A DNA stretch of 46,415 nt from Chitinophagales bacterium (GCA_040877935.1 JBBDNB010000061.1:1-46415), one strand, 5' to 3'. Positions 1-6,395 are shown, counted from the stretch's first letter. The notes: generated from the sequence alone by a model not told the origin. Program-made: numbers and translations.

Positions 1-255
1 AAATTTACTGGTTTCGGACTATATTTATTCGTACCAGTAAATGTAGACACTTCAGTTTCTTGCTGACATACAAATTGCCTCGAAGGAAGAGAAGAACGAA
101 CGCACAACAACACCTACACGCAAGCAGGGTTTTTTAGCTTCGTAGGACAGAAAAATAGTAAATATAAAAACTTAATTCGTAGAAAATTCAGGGATGAAAT
201 ACCTGCCTACGTATAGCCACAAACCATTATGGACTATTTGAAAAACGACAAATAC
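1..255. other. Non-coding left edge with an imperfect hairpin
   Basis: I see no convincing coding region here. An imperfect inverted repeat is visible: left arm CCTAC (113-117) plus AAGC (122-125), an 11-nt A/T-rich loop, then GCTT (137-140) and GTAGG (142-146), with unpaired bases on both sides of the stem. Bulged hairpins between short hypothetical genes recall the attC-like junctions of cassette arrays, but I cannot find convincing core sites. That reading is only a suggestion. Confidence 0.3.
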
Positions 256-885
256 ATGAAAAAGATGAAAATATCAATTTTAGCATTAGCGGTTTGCTTG
301 AACAGTTTGACAACACAAGCACAGACAATTAAGGACTTTTTCGTTCCAACTTCTCCTAAGAACAAGGCAACATTTTATACACCAAGCAAAACAGGTGGAC
401 GAACTGACATGACCAGAACAATTTATTATGTTGACAAGGGAAGTTCCTACAACATTACAGACGCAAAAATGACCTTTGGAAAACCGACAAGTATTCAAAC
501 AAATACTGTAACATTCACTGACAATGAAGTCAAAATCACAAAATCAGTTTCGACAAGCATGTTAGGGCCAACCAACAAACAAGAAAACCATAACCCACCA
601 TTAGTTTTGTTCAAAATGCCTGCTCCAGGAAAAACGGTCACTTGGTCATCTTTATATTCAGGAGATACCCTTAAATACACAGCTAGTTGGACAACTCTAA
701 ATGTTGACGGCAAGGAATTGAAAACTATCAAGGTTGAAAGAGAAATTGAATATTTTGGATCAACAATAATCGAATATTACCTTCAAGGCATTGGACTCTA
801 CAATACGGACTATAAAGGTTCAGATGGAAAGGTTCAAGCCTTTGAAAAATTCGACCAACTTTCATATGACCCAACAGCTAAATAG
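256..885 (+). CDS. Secreted hypothetical protein
   Basis: I do not recognise the family. The reading frame opens at 229, but the ATG at 256 places a normal Sec signal peptide at the N-terminus: Lys-Lys-x-Lys, a hydrophobic stretch rich in Leu and Ala, then a likely cleavage site after Thr-Gln-Ala. That start gives 209 residues. The mature part is rich in Thr, Ser, Tyr and Lys, has no cysteine cluster and no visible catalytic motif, and alternates short polar and hydrophobic segments as beta-sandwich or barrel-like secreted proteins do. It stands alone in an accessory region beside decayed DNA, so it is probably cargo. A periplasmic or extracellular location is inferred from the signal peptide only. 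Confidence 0.6.
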   Translation: MKKMKISILALAVCLNSLTTQAQTIKDFFVPTSPKNKATFYTPSKTGGRTDMTRTIYYVDKGSSYNITDAKMTFGKPTSIQTNTVTFTDNEVKITKSVSTSMLGPTNKQENHNPPLVLFKMPAPGKTVTWSSLYSGDTLKYTASWTTLNVDGKELKTIKVEREIEYFGSTIIEYYLQGIGLYNTDYKGSDGKVQAFEKFDQLSYDPTAK

Positions 886-886
886 A

Positions 887-1167
887 ATGGAAGAACTTAA
901 AAATAAGAAAGTAGAGTTGGAACAGACGGTAAACAACTCGATATGGGACAACTCAACCTATGGCTTGACATACAAATTTTAAAACGGAAAAAACCTTTGG
1001 ATTAATTGGGACGTTCATTTCACTTATGAAATTGCGATTGAGAACTAATGCTAAAATTTTTCCCGAATGGAATGGACTTTTTCATTCAACTAAAATATGG
1101 AGAAACTCTCTACTTAAAGGACGACAAGCAACAATTTGAACTACGATCTAGAGAACAAATAAAATAA
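887..1167 (+). pseudogene. Decayed short gene fragments
   Basis: Three coding-like pieces follow one another. An ATG at 887 opens a 31-codon frame ending in TAA at 980-982. The same frame continues past this stop with a plausible Trp- and Asn-rich stretch to a second stop near 1048. A different frame then opens at ATG 1048 and runs 39 codons to TAA 1165-1167, with a clean mixed composition. An in-frame stop followed by a frame change suggests one inactivated gene of roughly 90 residues. I do not recognise the product. The last 39-codon piece could instead be an intact very small gene. Confidence 0.35.
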
Positions 1168-1174
1168 AAATCAG

Positions 1175-1192
1175 GTGCATAACAGCACCTAA
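1175..1192. repeat. Small perfect hairpin AGGTGC/GCACCT
   Basis: A 6-bp perfect inverted repeat with a 6-nt loop (ATAACA) follows the decayed gene fragments. It may be a transcription stop or the remains of a recombination junction, and nothing else supports either reading. Confidence 0.3.
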
Positions 1193-1244
1193 GAAAACAT
1201 GGGGCGGACACGAAAAGCCTTACGTTTCGTACCCGAGAACGCTA

Positions 1245-1347
1245 GTTCCACAATAATCTAAACCTACTCCAAAACCACCATTACTTGGTTTTTCTCTACG
1301 GCATCGCCTTGTTTTACTGAGATGCTTTTCAGCATGCTATCATAGGT
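1245..1347 (-). pseudogene. Displaced copy of the biotin-carrier gene 3' end (repeat copy A)
   Basis: This stretch aligns without gaps to 5876-5978, the last codons of the intact biotin-carrier gene plus about 18 bp beyond its stop. By eye there are about 9 mismatches in 103 positions, five of them clustered at the right-hand end. On the minus strand it still reads out the C-terminal residues of the carrier (Lys-Ser-Ile-Ser-Val-Lys-Gln-Gly-Asp through Val-Val-Leu-Glu-stop), so the protein sequence is conserved despite the base changes. The rest of the gene is absent: similarity stops near 1347, just before the AbiE operator. This is what remains when an element inserts near the 3' end of a gene and supplies a replacement end. 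Confidence 0.85.
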
Positions 1348-1353
1348 GTAATA

Positions 1354-1383
1354 TGTCAAGTATTATGTTTCATTTACTTGACA
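1354..1383. promoter_or_regulatory. Operator-like inverted repeat before the AbiE pair
   Basis: TGTCAAGTA (1354-1362) and TACTTGACA (1375-1383) are perfect 9-bp inverted repeats with centres 21 bp apart, two helical turns. The right arm contains the TTG (1378-1380) that would be the -33 element. AbiEi antitoxins are known to bind inverted repeats in their own promoter and repress it cooperatively, so this is the expected autoregulatory site. Confidence 0.7.
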
Positions 1384-1407
1384 TTTTGATAATTTGCACT
1401 ACCTTTG
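1378..1407 (+). promoter_or_regulatory. Bacteroidota promoter of the AbiE operon
   Basis: TTG at 1378-1380, a 19-nt gap and TACCTTTG at 1400-1407 match the -33/-7 pattern TTTG...TAnnTTTG. Transcription would start at about 1412-1415, at or next to the ATG at 1415, so the message is probably leaderless or nearly so. This rules out the earlier in-frame ATG at 1394. Confidence 0.65.
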
Positions 1408-1414
1408 TAATGCA

Positions 1415-2140
1415 ATGACCGTAACACAAAAAATAAAAAAACAAATTAGTCGCTTTGCTGAAGGCACTACATTTAAGTACGAGCAGTTGGGTATTGCCAC
1501 ACAAGAATATATTGCAACTGCCAAAGCTCTTGAACGACTAATAGAAAAAGGTGCCATCAAAAGGATTTCAACAGGCGTGTTTTACAAGCCCAAGAAAACT
1601 GTTTTTGGAGAGTTAAAACCCAGCGAAGAGGAAATCCTAAAACCTTATCTATTTGAGAAAGGTAAACGCGTTGCCTACATCACCGGAACTTCGCTATACA
1701 ACCAAATGGGCCTAACGACTCAAGTGCCTAAAACCATAAAAATTGCTAGCAGAAGTAAAAGAATTACAGTTTCAAGGGGCAGCATAAAAGCAATGCCCAC
1801 AAAAAGCTATGTGGAAGTGACAGATAAAAATTTCTACTTACTGGAATTGTTGGATGCCTTAAAAGATTACAAGAAAATCCCTGATTTGAATAAAAATTCA
1901 GCAATTAAAATCCTTTCTAAAAAGCTGAAAAAACTCAACTCATCGGAAACCGAGTTATTGATAAAATGCGGGTTGGTTTATCCGCCAAGAGTGCGGGCAT
2001 TTCTGGGAGCATTGTTGGAAAACATCAAGAAATCAGACGATTTAACAAGATTGAAAAAGAGTTTAAACCCACTTTCAGAATATGAATACGGCATAAATGA
2101 AAAAGAATTGCCCACCGCAGAAAACTGGAACATTAAATGA
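1415..2140 (+). CDS. abiEi: AbiEi-like (DUF6088-type) antitoxin and autorepressor
   Basis: This is probably the antitoxin of a type IV toxin-antitoxin system, neutralising the downstream nucleotidyltransferase without binding it directly and repressing its own promoter. The N-terminal 70 residues form a winged-helix-like unit (Thr-Phe-Lys-Tyr-Glu-Gln-Leu, then Leu-Glu-Arg-Leu-Ile-Glu-Lys-Gly-Ala-Ile-Lys-Arg), followed by a Gly-Val-Phe-Tyr-Lys-Pro segment typical of AbiEi/DUF6088 proteins, then a Lys-rich C-terminal part. ATG 1415 (241 residues) is preferred over 1394 because the -7 element overlaps the latter. The gene overlaps the toxin by 4 bp (ATGA), so translation is coupled. Family assignment comes from motif pattern and pairing. 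AbiE systems abort phage infection in some hosts. Confidence 0.75.
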   Translation: MTVTQKIKKQISRFAEGTTFKYEQLGIATQEYIATAKALERLIEKGAIKRISTGVFYKPKKTVFGELKPSEEEILKPYLFEKGKRVAYITGTSLYNQMGLTTQVPKTIKIASRSKRITVSRGSIKAMPTKSYVEVTDKNFYLLELLDALKDYKKIPDLNKNSAIKILSKKLKKLNSSETELLIKCGLVYPPRVRAFLGALLENIKKSDDLTRLKKSLNPLSEYEYGINEKELPTAENWNIK

Positions 2141-3114
2141 GACTACATGAAAATAAGGAACTGTTTAAAGATGCGGTAATTGCCGCTGCGCAGCAAAAAG
2201 GCATACGTGAAGTTTATGTTGAAAAGGATTATTGGGTAACGTATGCACTGTTTCAGATTTTCAAAAACGAAATTGGCAAAGAAACAATCTTCAAAGGAGG
2301 AACAGCTTTACAGAAATGCTTCGGATTGATACAGCGATTTTCTGAAGACATTGATTTGGTTGTGTTGCGAAACAAAGGTGAAACGGGCAACCAACTGAAA
2401 ACTAAAATCAAAAAGATTTCCAAAAGCGTATCAAAAGTGCTCCCGGAAATAGTGGTTGATGGCATAACCAATAAAAAAGGGATGATACGAAAAACAGCAC
2501 ATAGCTATGAAAAAAAATTCACTGGTCATTTTGGACAAGTTCGGGACAACATTATCATAGAATCCACTTGGTTGGGCAATTTTGAACCTTATTCTACTGT
2601 AAAAATAAGCTCGTTCATCTATGAAATGATGTTGAAAAACAAGCAACAGACCATTATTGATGAATATGGAATAAATTCATTTGAAGTCTTGGTTTTGAGT
2701 CCGAAAAGGACATTGTGCGAAAAAATAATGAGTTTGGTTCGTTTTTCTCAAACCCAAGAACCGATAAACGACTTGCGAAATAAAATTAGACACATTTACG
2801 ACATTCACCTATTATTGAAAGATAGCGAGCTAAGCGCTTTTATGCAGTCGAAAGACTTTGATACAATGCTTTTACGTGTAGCAAATGACGACATAGAAAG
2901 TTTCAAGAGCAACAACGAATGGCTCACAAATCACCCAATAGATACAATTATATTTTCAAAAACAGCCGACACTTGGAACAAAATCAAAAATGTTTACTCC
3001 GGTAGTTTCAGTGAATTAGTGTTTGGTAAACTTCCAGAGGAAAAAGAAATACTGAAAACGTTGTCTAAAATAGCTGAGAGGTTAAAATCCATTAAATGGA
3101 ACATAAAACTATAA
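2137..3114 (+). CDS. abiEii: AbiEii-like nucleotidyltransferase toxin
   Basis: The 325-residue protein carries the AbiEii/AbiGii nucleotidyltransferase signature: Lys-Gly-Gly-Thr-Ala-Leu-x-Lys at 53-60 and Arg-Phe-Ser-Glu-Asp-Ile-Asp-Leu at 67-74. The Gly-Gly-Thr and the acidic pair match the nucleotide- and metal-binding elements of the DNA polymerase beta fold. A Val-Glu-Lys-Asp-Tyr-Trp segment at 28-33 is also typical. Relatives transfer nucleotides to tRNA or other targets and stop growth when not neutralised. The start overlaps the antitoxin stop (ATGA). The length is usual for the family and no key residue is missing, so I expect it to be functional. Role in phage defence is inferred from the family. 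Confidence 0.85.
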   Translation: MRLHENKELFKDAVIAAAQQKGIREVYVEKDYWVTYALFQIFKNEIGKETIFKGGTALQKCFGLIQRFSEDIDLVVLRNKGETGNQLKTKIKKISKSVSKVLPEIVVDGITNKKGMIRKTAHSYEKKFTGHFGQVRDNIIIESTWLGNFEPYSTVKISSFIYEMMLKNKQQTIIDEYGINSFEVLVLSPKRTLCEKIMSLVRFSQTQEPINDLRNKIRHIYDIHLLLKDSELSAFMQSKDFDTMLLRVANDDIESFKSNNEWLTNHPIDTIIFSKTADTWNKIKNVYSGSFSELVFGKLPEEKEILKTLSKIAERLKSIKWNIKL

Positions 3115-3154
3115 GGAATTGCCAAAGCCATAGACCCGTAAAAAATCAACCCTA

Positions 3155-3173
3155 AACCCTACTCCAAAACCAC
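3155..3173. repeat. Repeat copy B (core of the biotin-carrier 3' end)
   Basis: Nineteen bases are identical to 5891-5909 at the stop codon of the biotin-carrier gene, and the 16-bp core CCTACTCCAAAACCAC (3158-3173) is also identical to 1263-1278. Similarity stops right of the core. It lies in the same orientation as copies A and C and separates the AbiE module from the deaminase module. Confidence 0.7.
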
Positions 3174-3319
3174 TGGCCCATTGCTGGTGCATGAGGTCTA
3201 GCCGATGAGCGTAGCCTGCTTGTGCCTCTCTAAAAAAAACATTTTGAAACACCACTCGATTTGAATGGCTGAAAATGCAGATATTTCCCTAAATTTAGCT
3301 TGCAGTTCAACCCTGAAAT

Positions 3320-3524
3320 ATGAATCTACCTGAAATTAAAAATAGTGAAGTTGTTGTCTTCAAACCAAAAGGTGGACAAACCGAATTTCAGGTGGTGCTT
3401 GATGGTGAACACGATACAGGCGAAGTTCAATTTCAACAGTTTTATCATCAACTACGATATCAAGTACCGCATGGGCAAGGCTTTGTTTGGGAAGGAAAGT
3501 CTGAACTATGATGAAGATGATTAA
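3320..3524 (+). pseudogene. Mosaic remnant: RhuM-like N-terminus joined to another gene's tail
   Basis: A frame from ATG 3320 begins with about 33 residues that resemble the start of RhuM-type proteins (Val-Val-Val-Phe-Lys-Pro, then Phe-Gln-Val-Val-Leu-Asp-Gly-Glu), but the expected Thr-Val-Trp-Leu motif never arrives and the frame ends at 3511. From about 3402 a second frame reads a better, more protein-like sequence (Asn-Phe-Asn-Ser-Phe-Ile-Ile-Asn-Tyr-Asp-Ile-Lys-Tyr) to a stop at 3522-3524, resembling the tail of a beta-barrel protein. The likeliest reading is two unrelated gene ends fused by recombination at about 3400-3420. Neither piece is likely to be functional. Confidence 0.45.
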
Positions 3525-3534
3525 ATGATGGACT

Positions 3535-3924
3535 ATGATAAGGCAAAAGTATAAATACAGCGAATTAACCAGCAAAATTATTGGATGTGCCATGACGGTT
3601 CATTCAGCCTTGGGCAATGGTTTTCAAGAAGTCATCTATCAGCGAGCGCTGGAAATTGAAATGGCAGACCAAGGCATTGGGTTCAGTCGTGAACATGAAA
3701 TGCCTATTTATTACAAACAGCAGCAAATTGGCACTCGCAGGGTTGATTTCTTGGTGGAAGGGATTGTTTCAGTTGAACTCAAAGCCATTATTAAATTGGA
3801 AGATGTGCATTTAGCACAAGCCATCAATTACCTAGAAGCCTATGATTTAGAGATTGGCTTGTTGATTAATTTTGGTTCTGAAAGCATGGGATTTAAGCGA
3901 ATTCAGAACAAAAAATTCAAATAA
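3535..3924 (+). CDS. GxxExxY-family PD-(D/E)XK-like protein
   Basis: This 129-residue protein matches the GxxExxY family. The naming motif is Gly-Phe-Gln-Glu-Val-Ile-Tyr at 29-35, preceded by the usual Ile-Gly-Cys-Ala-Met-x-Val-His-x-x-Leu-Gly. A nuclease-like triad is present: Arg-Val-Asp-Phe at 69-72 and Glu-Leu-Lys at 81-83, the E-x-K of the PD-(D/E)XK superfamily, and the later Gln-Ala-Ile-Asn-Tyr-Leu segment also fits. Length is normal. The biochemical role of the family is not established, though its members are common in Bacteroidota accessory DNA. It precedes the deaminase gene by 54 bp on the same strand and may be co-transcribed with it. Confidence 0.85.
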   Translation: MIRQKYKYSELTSKIIGCAMTVHSALGNGFQEVIYQRALEIEMADQGIGFSREHEMPIYYKQQQIGTRRVDFLVEGIVSVELKAIIKLEDVHLAQAINYLEAYDLEIGLLINFGSESMGFKRIQNKKFK

Positions 3925-3978
3925 ACTCATCAAGGTAATCCTGAAATCAAGAGAAATCAAAGTTCAGACAATTAGTTT

Positions 3979-5457
3979 ATGGCAAAAAAGAAATACACAG
4001 ATAAAGAACTCATGCAAATGGCCATTGACGAGATGAACAAAAGCGTCAATGAACCAAGACCTGACGGCAAAGTGCCGCCAAAGGTGGGTGCTGTTTTACT
4101 TTTCCCAGATGGTAGAATAGAAACCGCGTTTCGTGGAGAACTAAGAGAAGGTGACCATGCAGAATTCACACTGTTAGAAAGAAAACTAGCCAATGAAAAT
4201 TTAGAAGGATGTACCCTATTTACAACCCTTGAGCCTTGTGTGGAGAGAAATCCACCTAAAGTGCCTTGTTGTAAAAGAACCACCAATGCCCGCATCAAAA
4301 AAGTGTTTGTGGGAATAGAAGACCGGGATCCAACAGTAGATGGCAAAGGAATCAAGCATCTCGAGAACCACGGTGTTGAAGTCAAAATGTTTGACCGAGA
4401 GTTTCAGCGAATCATAGAAGAAGAAAATAAGGCCTTCTTAAAACAAGCTTTAGAAAGAAAAAGAGAAACGGAAGAAGAAGATCTGCGCACAGCTATTGAA
4501 CTTCCTGTAGCGAACTACGATAGCAGCAAATTTTCAGAGCTTGCACTTCAAAAGTTCATCAAAGAATCCAATCTTGATTTCAAATCAACGGATGAAGCCT
4601 TTTTAGAATACTTGGCAGATTTTGGAGCCATGGAGTGGGATAAAGAAAAAAAGCAATTTATCCCTACGGGCTATGGCGTTTTGCTTTTTGGAAATAATCC
4701 ACGCACCAAATTCAAAAATGCCGTTTTGAAAGCACACGTAACTTATAGTGGCAGCAAAATAGAACCAAAAGATTTTGATCAAGCATTGGTGCTCTTGCCC
4801 GACCAAATTGAGGAATGGTTAAAGAAAGTATTGCCCTTATCAAAAGATACAAGCAGCTTTAAAAGAAAGGATGTTCCTGATTTTCCCATTGAAGTACTGC
4901 GTGAAGCCATCGTCAACGCTTTGGTGCACAGAGATTATGAAATTGAAGGTGCAAAGTGTGAAATCAAGATTGATGAGAATAAAGTTATCGTAACCAGCCC
5001 GGGCAAACCACTACCGGCAATTTCCTTGGATGAACTCAACACCTTTGAAGCACCCTCTCTAAGCCGCAATCCTATTATTACATACGCTTTCAGTTTAATG
5101 GATTATGTGGAGGAAAAAGGATTTGGAATGAAAACCTTTAAGTCTTTAAATAAAGATTACGGCTTACCCATTCCGAAATACACCTATAAAGAACCATTCT
5201 TAAAGTTGACTTTCCCACGTACGGTTGAGGCTGTTAGAGAACTACCCACCGGTGGCGCTGTTGGCGAATTGGATAACCAAGAATTGAAGCTCTTCGAATT
5301 ATTCAGAAGCAATAAAGCATACTCAAAGTCTGAGTTTGTTGAGCAAACGGGATTAGCTTCTCGCACGGCTGAAAGAATGTTGAAGAGATGGGTGGATTTA
5401 AATTTACTTAGGAAAGAAGGTGGCGGAAAGTATCTGAAATATGTAATCAATGAATAA
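3979..5457 (+). CDS. RibD-like deaminase fused to RecG/AlbA-type HATPase and winged helix
   Basis: A 492-residue, three-part protein. Residues 8-140 are a zinc deaminase domain: His60-Ala-Glu62 supplies the zinc His and the catalytic Glu, and Glu-Pro-Cys87 with Cys97/98 supplies the other ligands. The wide Cys spacing and the Asp-Pro-Thr-Val-Asp-Gly-x-Gly segment resemble the pyrimidine deaminase of RibD more than CMP deaminases. Residues 145-170 are a charged linker. Residues about 175-410 match the C-terminal region of Schlafen-AlbA_2 proteins, with a GHKL-like HATPase N-box (Arg-Glu-Ala-Ile-Val-Asn313-Ala-Leu-Val-His-Arg-Asp-Tyr) and a Gly-Phe-Gly motif at 381-383. Residues 434-490 form a winged helix. 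The AlbA_2 domain that normally sits first is absent and the deaminase takes its place. A nucleotide-sensing defence effector is my inference. Confidence 0.85.
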   Translation: MAKKKYTDKELMQMAIDEMNKSVNEPRPDGKVPPKVGAVLLFPDGRIETAFRGELREGDHAEFTLLERKLANENLEGCTLFTTLEPCVERNPPKVPCCKRTTNARIKKVFVGIEDRDPTVDGKGIKHLENHGVEVKMFDREFQRIIEEENKAFLKQALERKRETEEEDLRTAIELPVANYDSSKFSELALQKFIKESNLDFKSTDEAFLEYLADFGAMEWDKEKKQFIPTGYGVLLFGNNPRTKFKNAVLKAHVTYSGSKIEPKDFDQALVLLPDQIEEWLKKVLPLSKDTSSFKRKDVPDFPIEVLREAIVNALVHRDYEIEGAKCEIKIDENKVIVTSPGKPLPAISLDELNTFEAPSLSRNPIITYAFSLMDYVEEKGFGMKTFKSLNKDYGLPIPKYTYKEPFLKLTFPRTVEAVRELPTGGAVGELDNQELKLFELFRSNKAYSKSEFVEQTGLASRTAERMLKRWVDLNLLRKEGGGKYLKYVINE

Positions 5458-5459
5458 TC

Positions 5460-5488
5460 ACTCGCCACTCGGTCGCCATTTTGGCGAG
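5460..5488. repeat. Three-arm palindromic unit 1
   Basis: The layout is ACTCGCCA, 5 nt, TCGCCA, 3 nt, TGGCGAG. The right arm can pair with either left arm, giving two mutually exclusive hairpins. It begins 3 bp after the stop codon of the deaminase fusion gene. Confidence 0.8.
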
Positions 5489-5520
5489 ATAGAACTATTC
5501 CATAAAAATAATCCATTCTT

Positions 5521-5549
5521 ACTCGCCAATTACTCGCCAAATTGGCGAG
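5521..5549. repeat. Three-arm palindromic unit 2
   Basis: The layout is identical to unit 1 (ACTCGCCA, 5 nt, TCGCCA, 3 nt, TGGCGAG), with a different 5-nt spacer and a different 3-nt spacer. Its inner stem is a perfect 8-bp inverted repeat CTCGCCAA/TTGGCGAG. The offset from unit 1 is 61 bp. Confidence 0.8.
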
Positions 5550-5582
5550 CAAGCGAATTATCAGAATTTATCTTTAGTTATA

Positions 5583-5612
5583 TCGCGCCACTTTGGCGGG
5601 ATAATGGCGCGA
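5583..5612. repeat. Three-arm palindromic unit 3, inverted
   Basis: Read on the minus strand it has the same plan as units 1 and 2: left arm TCGCGCCA, 5 nt, second arm CCGCCA, 3 nt, right arm TGGCGCGA. The outer arms form a perfect 8-bp inverted repeat. Arm sequences differ slightly (CGCGCCA versus CTCGCCA) but changes are matched in the partner arm, which keeps the pairing. Confidence 0.75.
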
Positions 5613-5875
5613 AAGAGAAAAAGACTAAGCAATGGACCCACAAAGGCCTCAAACCAAATCTCCGAAAGGGCAATTGGACAAATTATTAACCAATAAAGAA
5701 TTTGACAATGTACAGTCCCTCGTTTCAAAGCCACACACAACTTGTCCCGTTTTTTCGGGATTGTCAAGCCACAAGCCAATTGTACCGGCCAAAGCTTGTC
5801 AAAGAGTGTGTCTTTCCCAACGCACGGACGACAGAAAAGAAAGCACGATTGCCCAACTTTTCATACCGCCAAACC

Positions 5876-5978
5876 GTTCCTCAATAATCTAACCCTACTC
5901 CAAAACCACCATCACTTGGTTTTTCTCTACGGCATCGCCTTGTTTTACAGAGATGCTTTTCACCACGCCATCACCGGG
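5876..5978. repeat. Repeat copy C (in the intact biotin-carrier gene)
   Basis: This is the partner of the direct repeat at 1245-1347. It covers about 28 C-terminal codons of the biotin carrier, its stop codon (5895-5897, minus strand) and 18 bp beyond. The 16-bp core shared by all three copies is 5894-5909 and spans the stop codon. Confidence 0.8.
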
Positions 5979-6395
5979 CGCTTTTAGTACATTTTCCATT
6001 TTCATGGCTTCCAGCACCAGTACTTCATCGCCCTTGCTGAGTTCCTGCCCTTCTTTTGCCAGCACTTCCAATACCAATCCCGGCATAGGCGCTTTAATGT
6101 CAGTCATTTTGCTTCCGGCCAGGGCACTCATGCCCAGTTCTTTCAGCAATAAATCAAAGCGGTCCTGCATTTTCACCGTATAGCTGTGTCCGTTGATCAG
6201 GAATGTAAAGGATTTTTCCTCGGTATCCACACTTTCCAGTTCGGCATTGTAGGAGCGATAGTCCAATATCACATGGTAAGATCCCTCCGCAATTTTTTGA
6301 ATGCAGGCCTCGGTTTTTTCACCATTTATGAATAGTTCATCTCGATTTTGCTCTATGTCAAAAGAGAAATTATTGTTTACGGTAGCCTTGTTCAT
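5895..6395 (-). CDS. Biotin carboxyl-carrier protein (acyl-CoA carboxylase type)
   Basis: A 166-residue biotinyl protein. The C-terminal 70 residues are a biotinyl/lipoyl domain with the biotinylation motif Glu-Ala-Met-Lys132-Met-Glu-Asn and the preceding Ala-Pro-Met-Pro-Gly-Leu. Lys132 would carry biotin, moving CO2 between a biotin carboxylase and a carboxyltransferase. The N-terminal 90 residues resemble the extra domain of stand-alone carriers linked to propionyl- or methylmalonyl-CoA carboxylase in Bacteroidota rather than fatty-acid AccB. I chose the start at 6395 because the 10 upstream residues are non-conserved in character. No carboxylase subunit is adjacent. Its 3' end is the target of the flanking repeats. 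A role with the mutAB operon in this window is plausible but not shown. Confidence 0.85.
   Translation of the reverse strand: MNKATVNNNFSFDIEQNRDELFINGEKTEACIQKIAEGSYHVILDYRSYNAELESVDTEEKSFTFLINGHSYTVKMQDRFDLLLKELGMSALAGSKMTDIKAPMPGLVLEVLAKEGQELSKGDEVLVLEAMKMENVLKAPGDGVVKSISVKQGDAVEKNQVMVVLE

Larger units (their letters stand above)
5458..5894. other. Non-coding spacer with structured repeats
   Basis: No credible gene lies here. A 79-codon frame from ATG 5450 overlaps the deaminase stop, but its composition is poor and it is made largely by the palindromic units listed separately. After those units there is a small hairpin TCCCG-TTTTTT-CGGGA (5745-5760), then sequence without features up to the biotin-carrier stop. 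The hairpin lacks a following T-run, so it is a weak terminator at best. Confidence 0.5.

Noticed and set aside
1394-1414. Upstream ATG for the AbiEi-like gene
   Set aside because: The -7 element at 1400-1407 overlaps this region, so the transcript cannot include that start.
5460-5612. CRISPR-like array
   Set aside because: Only three units, one inverted, with unequal spacing and internal palindromes; no spacers of constant length and no cas genes.
5450-5689. A 79-codon frame starting in the deaminase stop overlap
   Set aside because: Its sequence comes largely from the palindromic units, whose 61-bp spacing is not a multiple of three, and the composition is poor. I treat it as a by-product of the repeats.
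1-5890. A site-specific integrase or transposase in the accessory region
   Set aside because: I looked for the tyrosine recombinase Arg-His-x-x-His/Arg-Tyr pattern and for DDE or HUH motifs in all frames and saw none. The island lacks a visible mobilising enzyme in this window.
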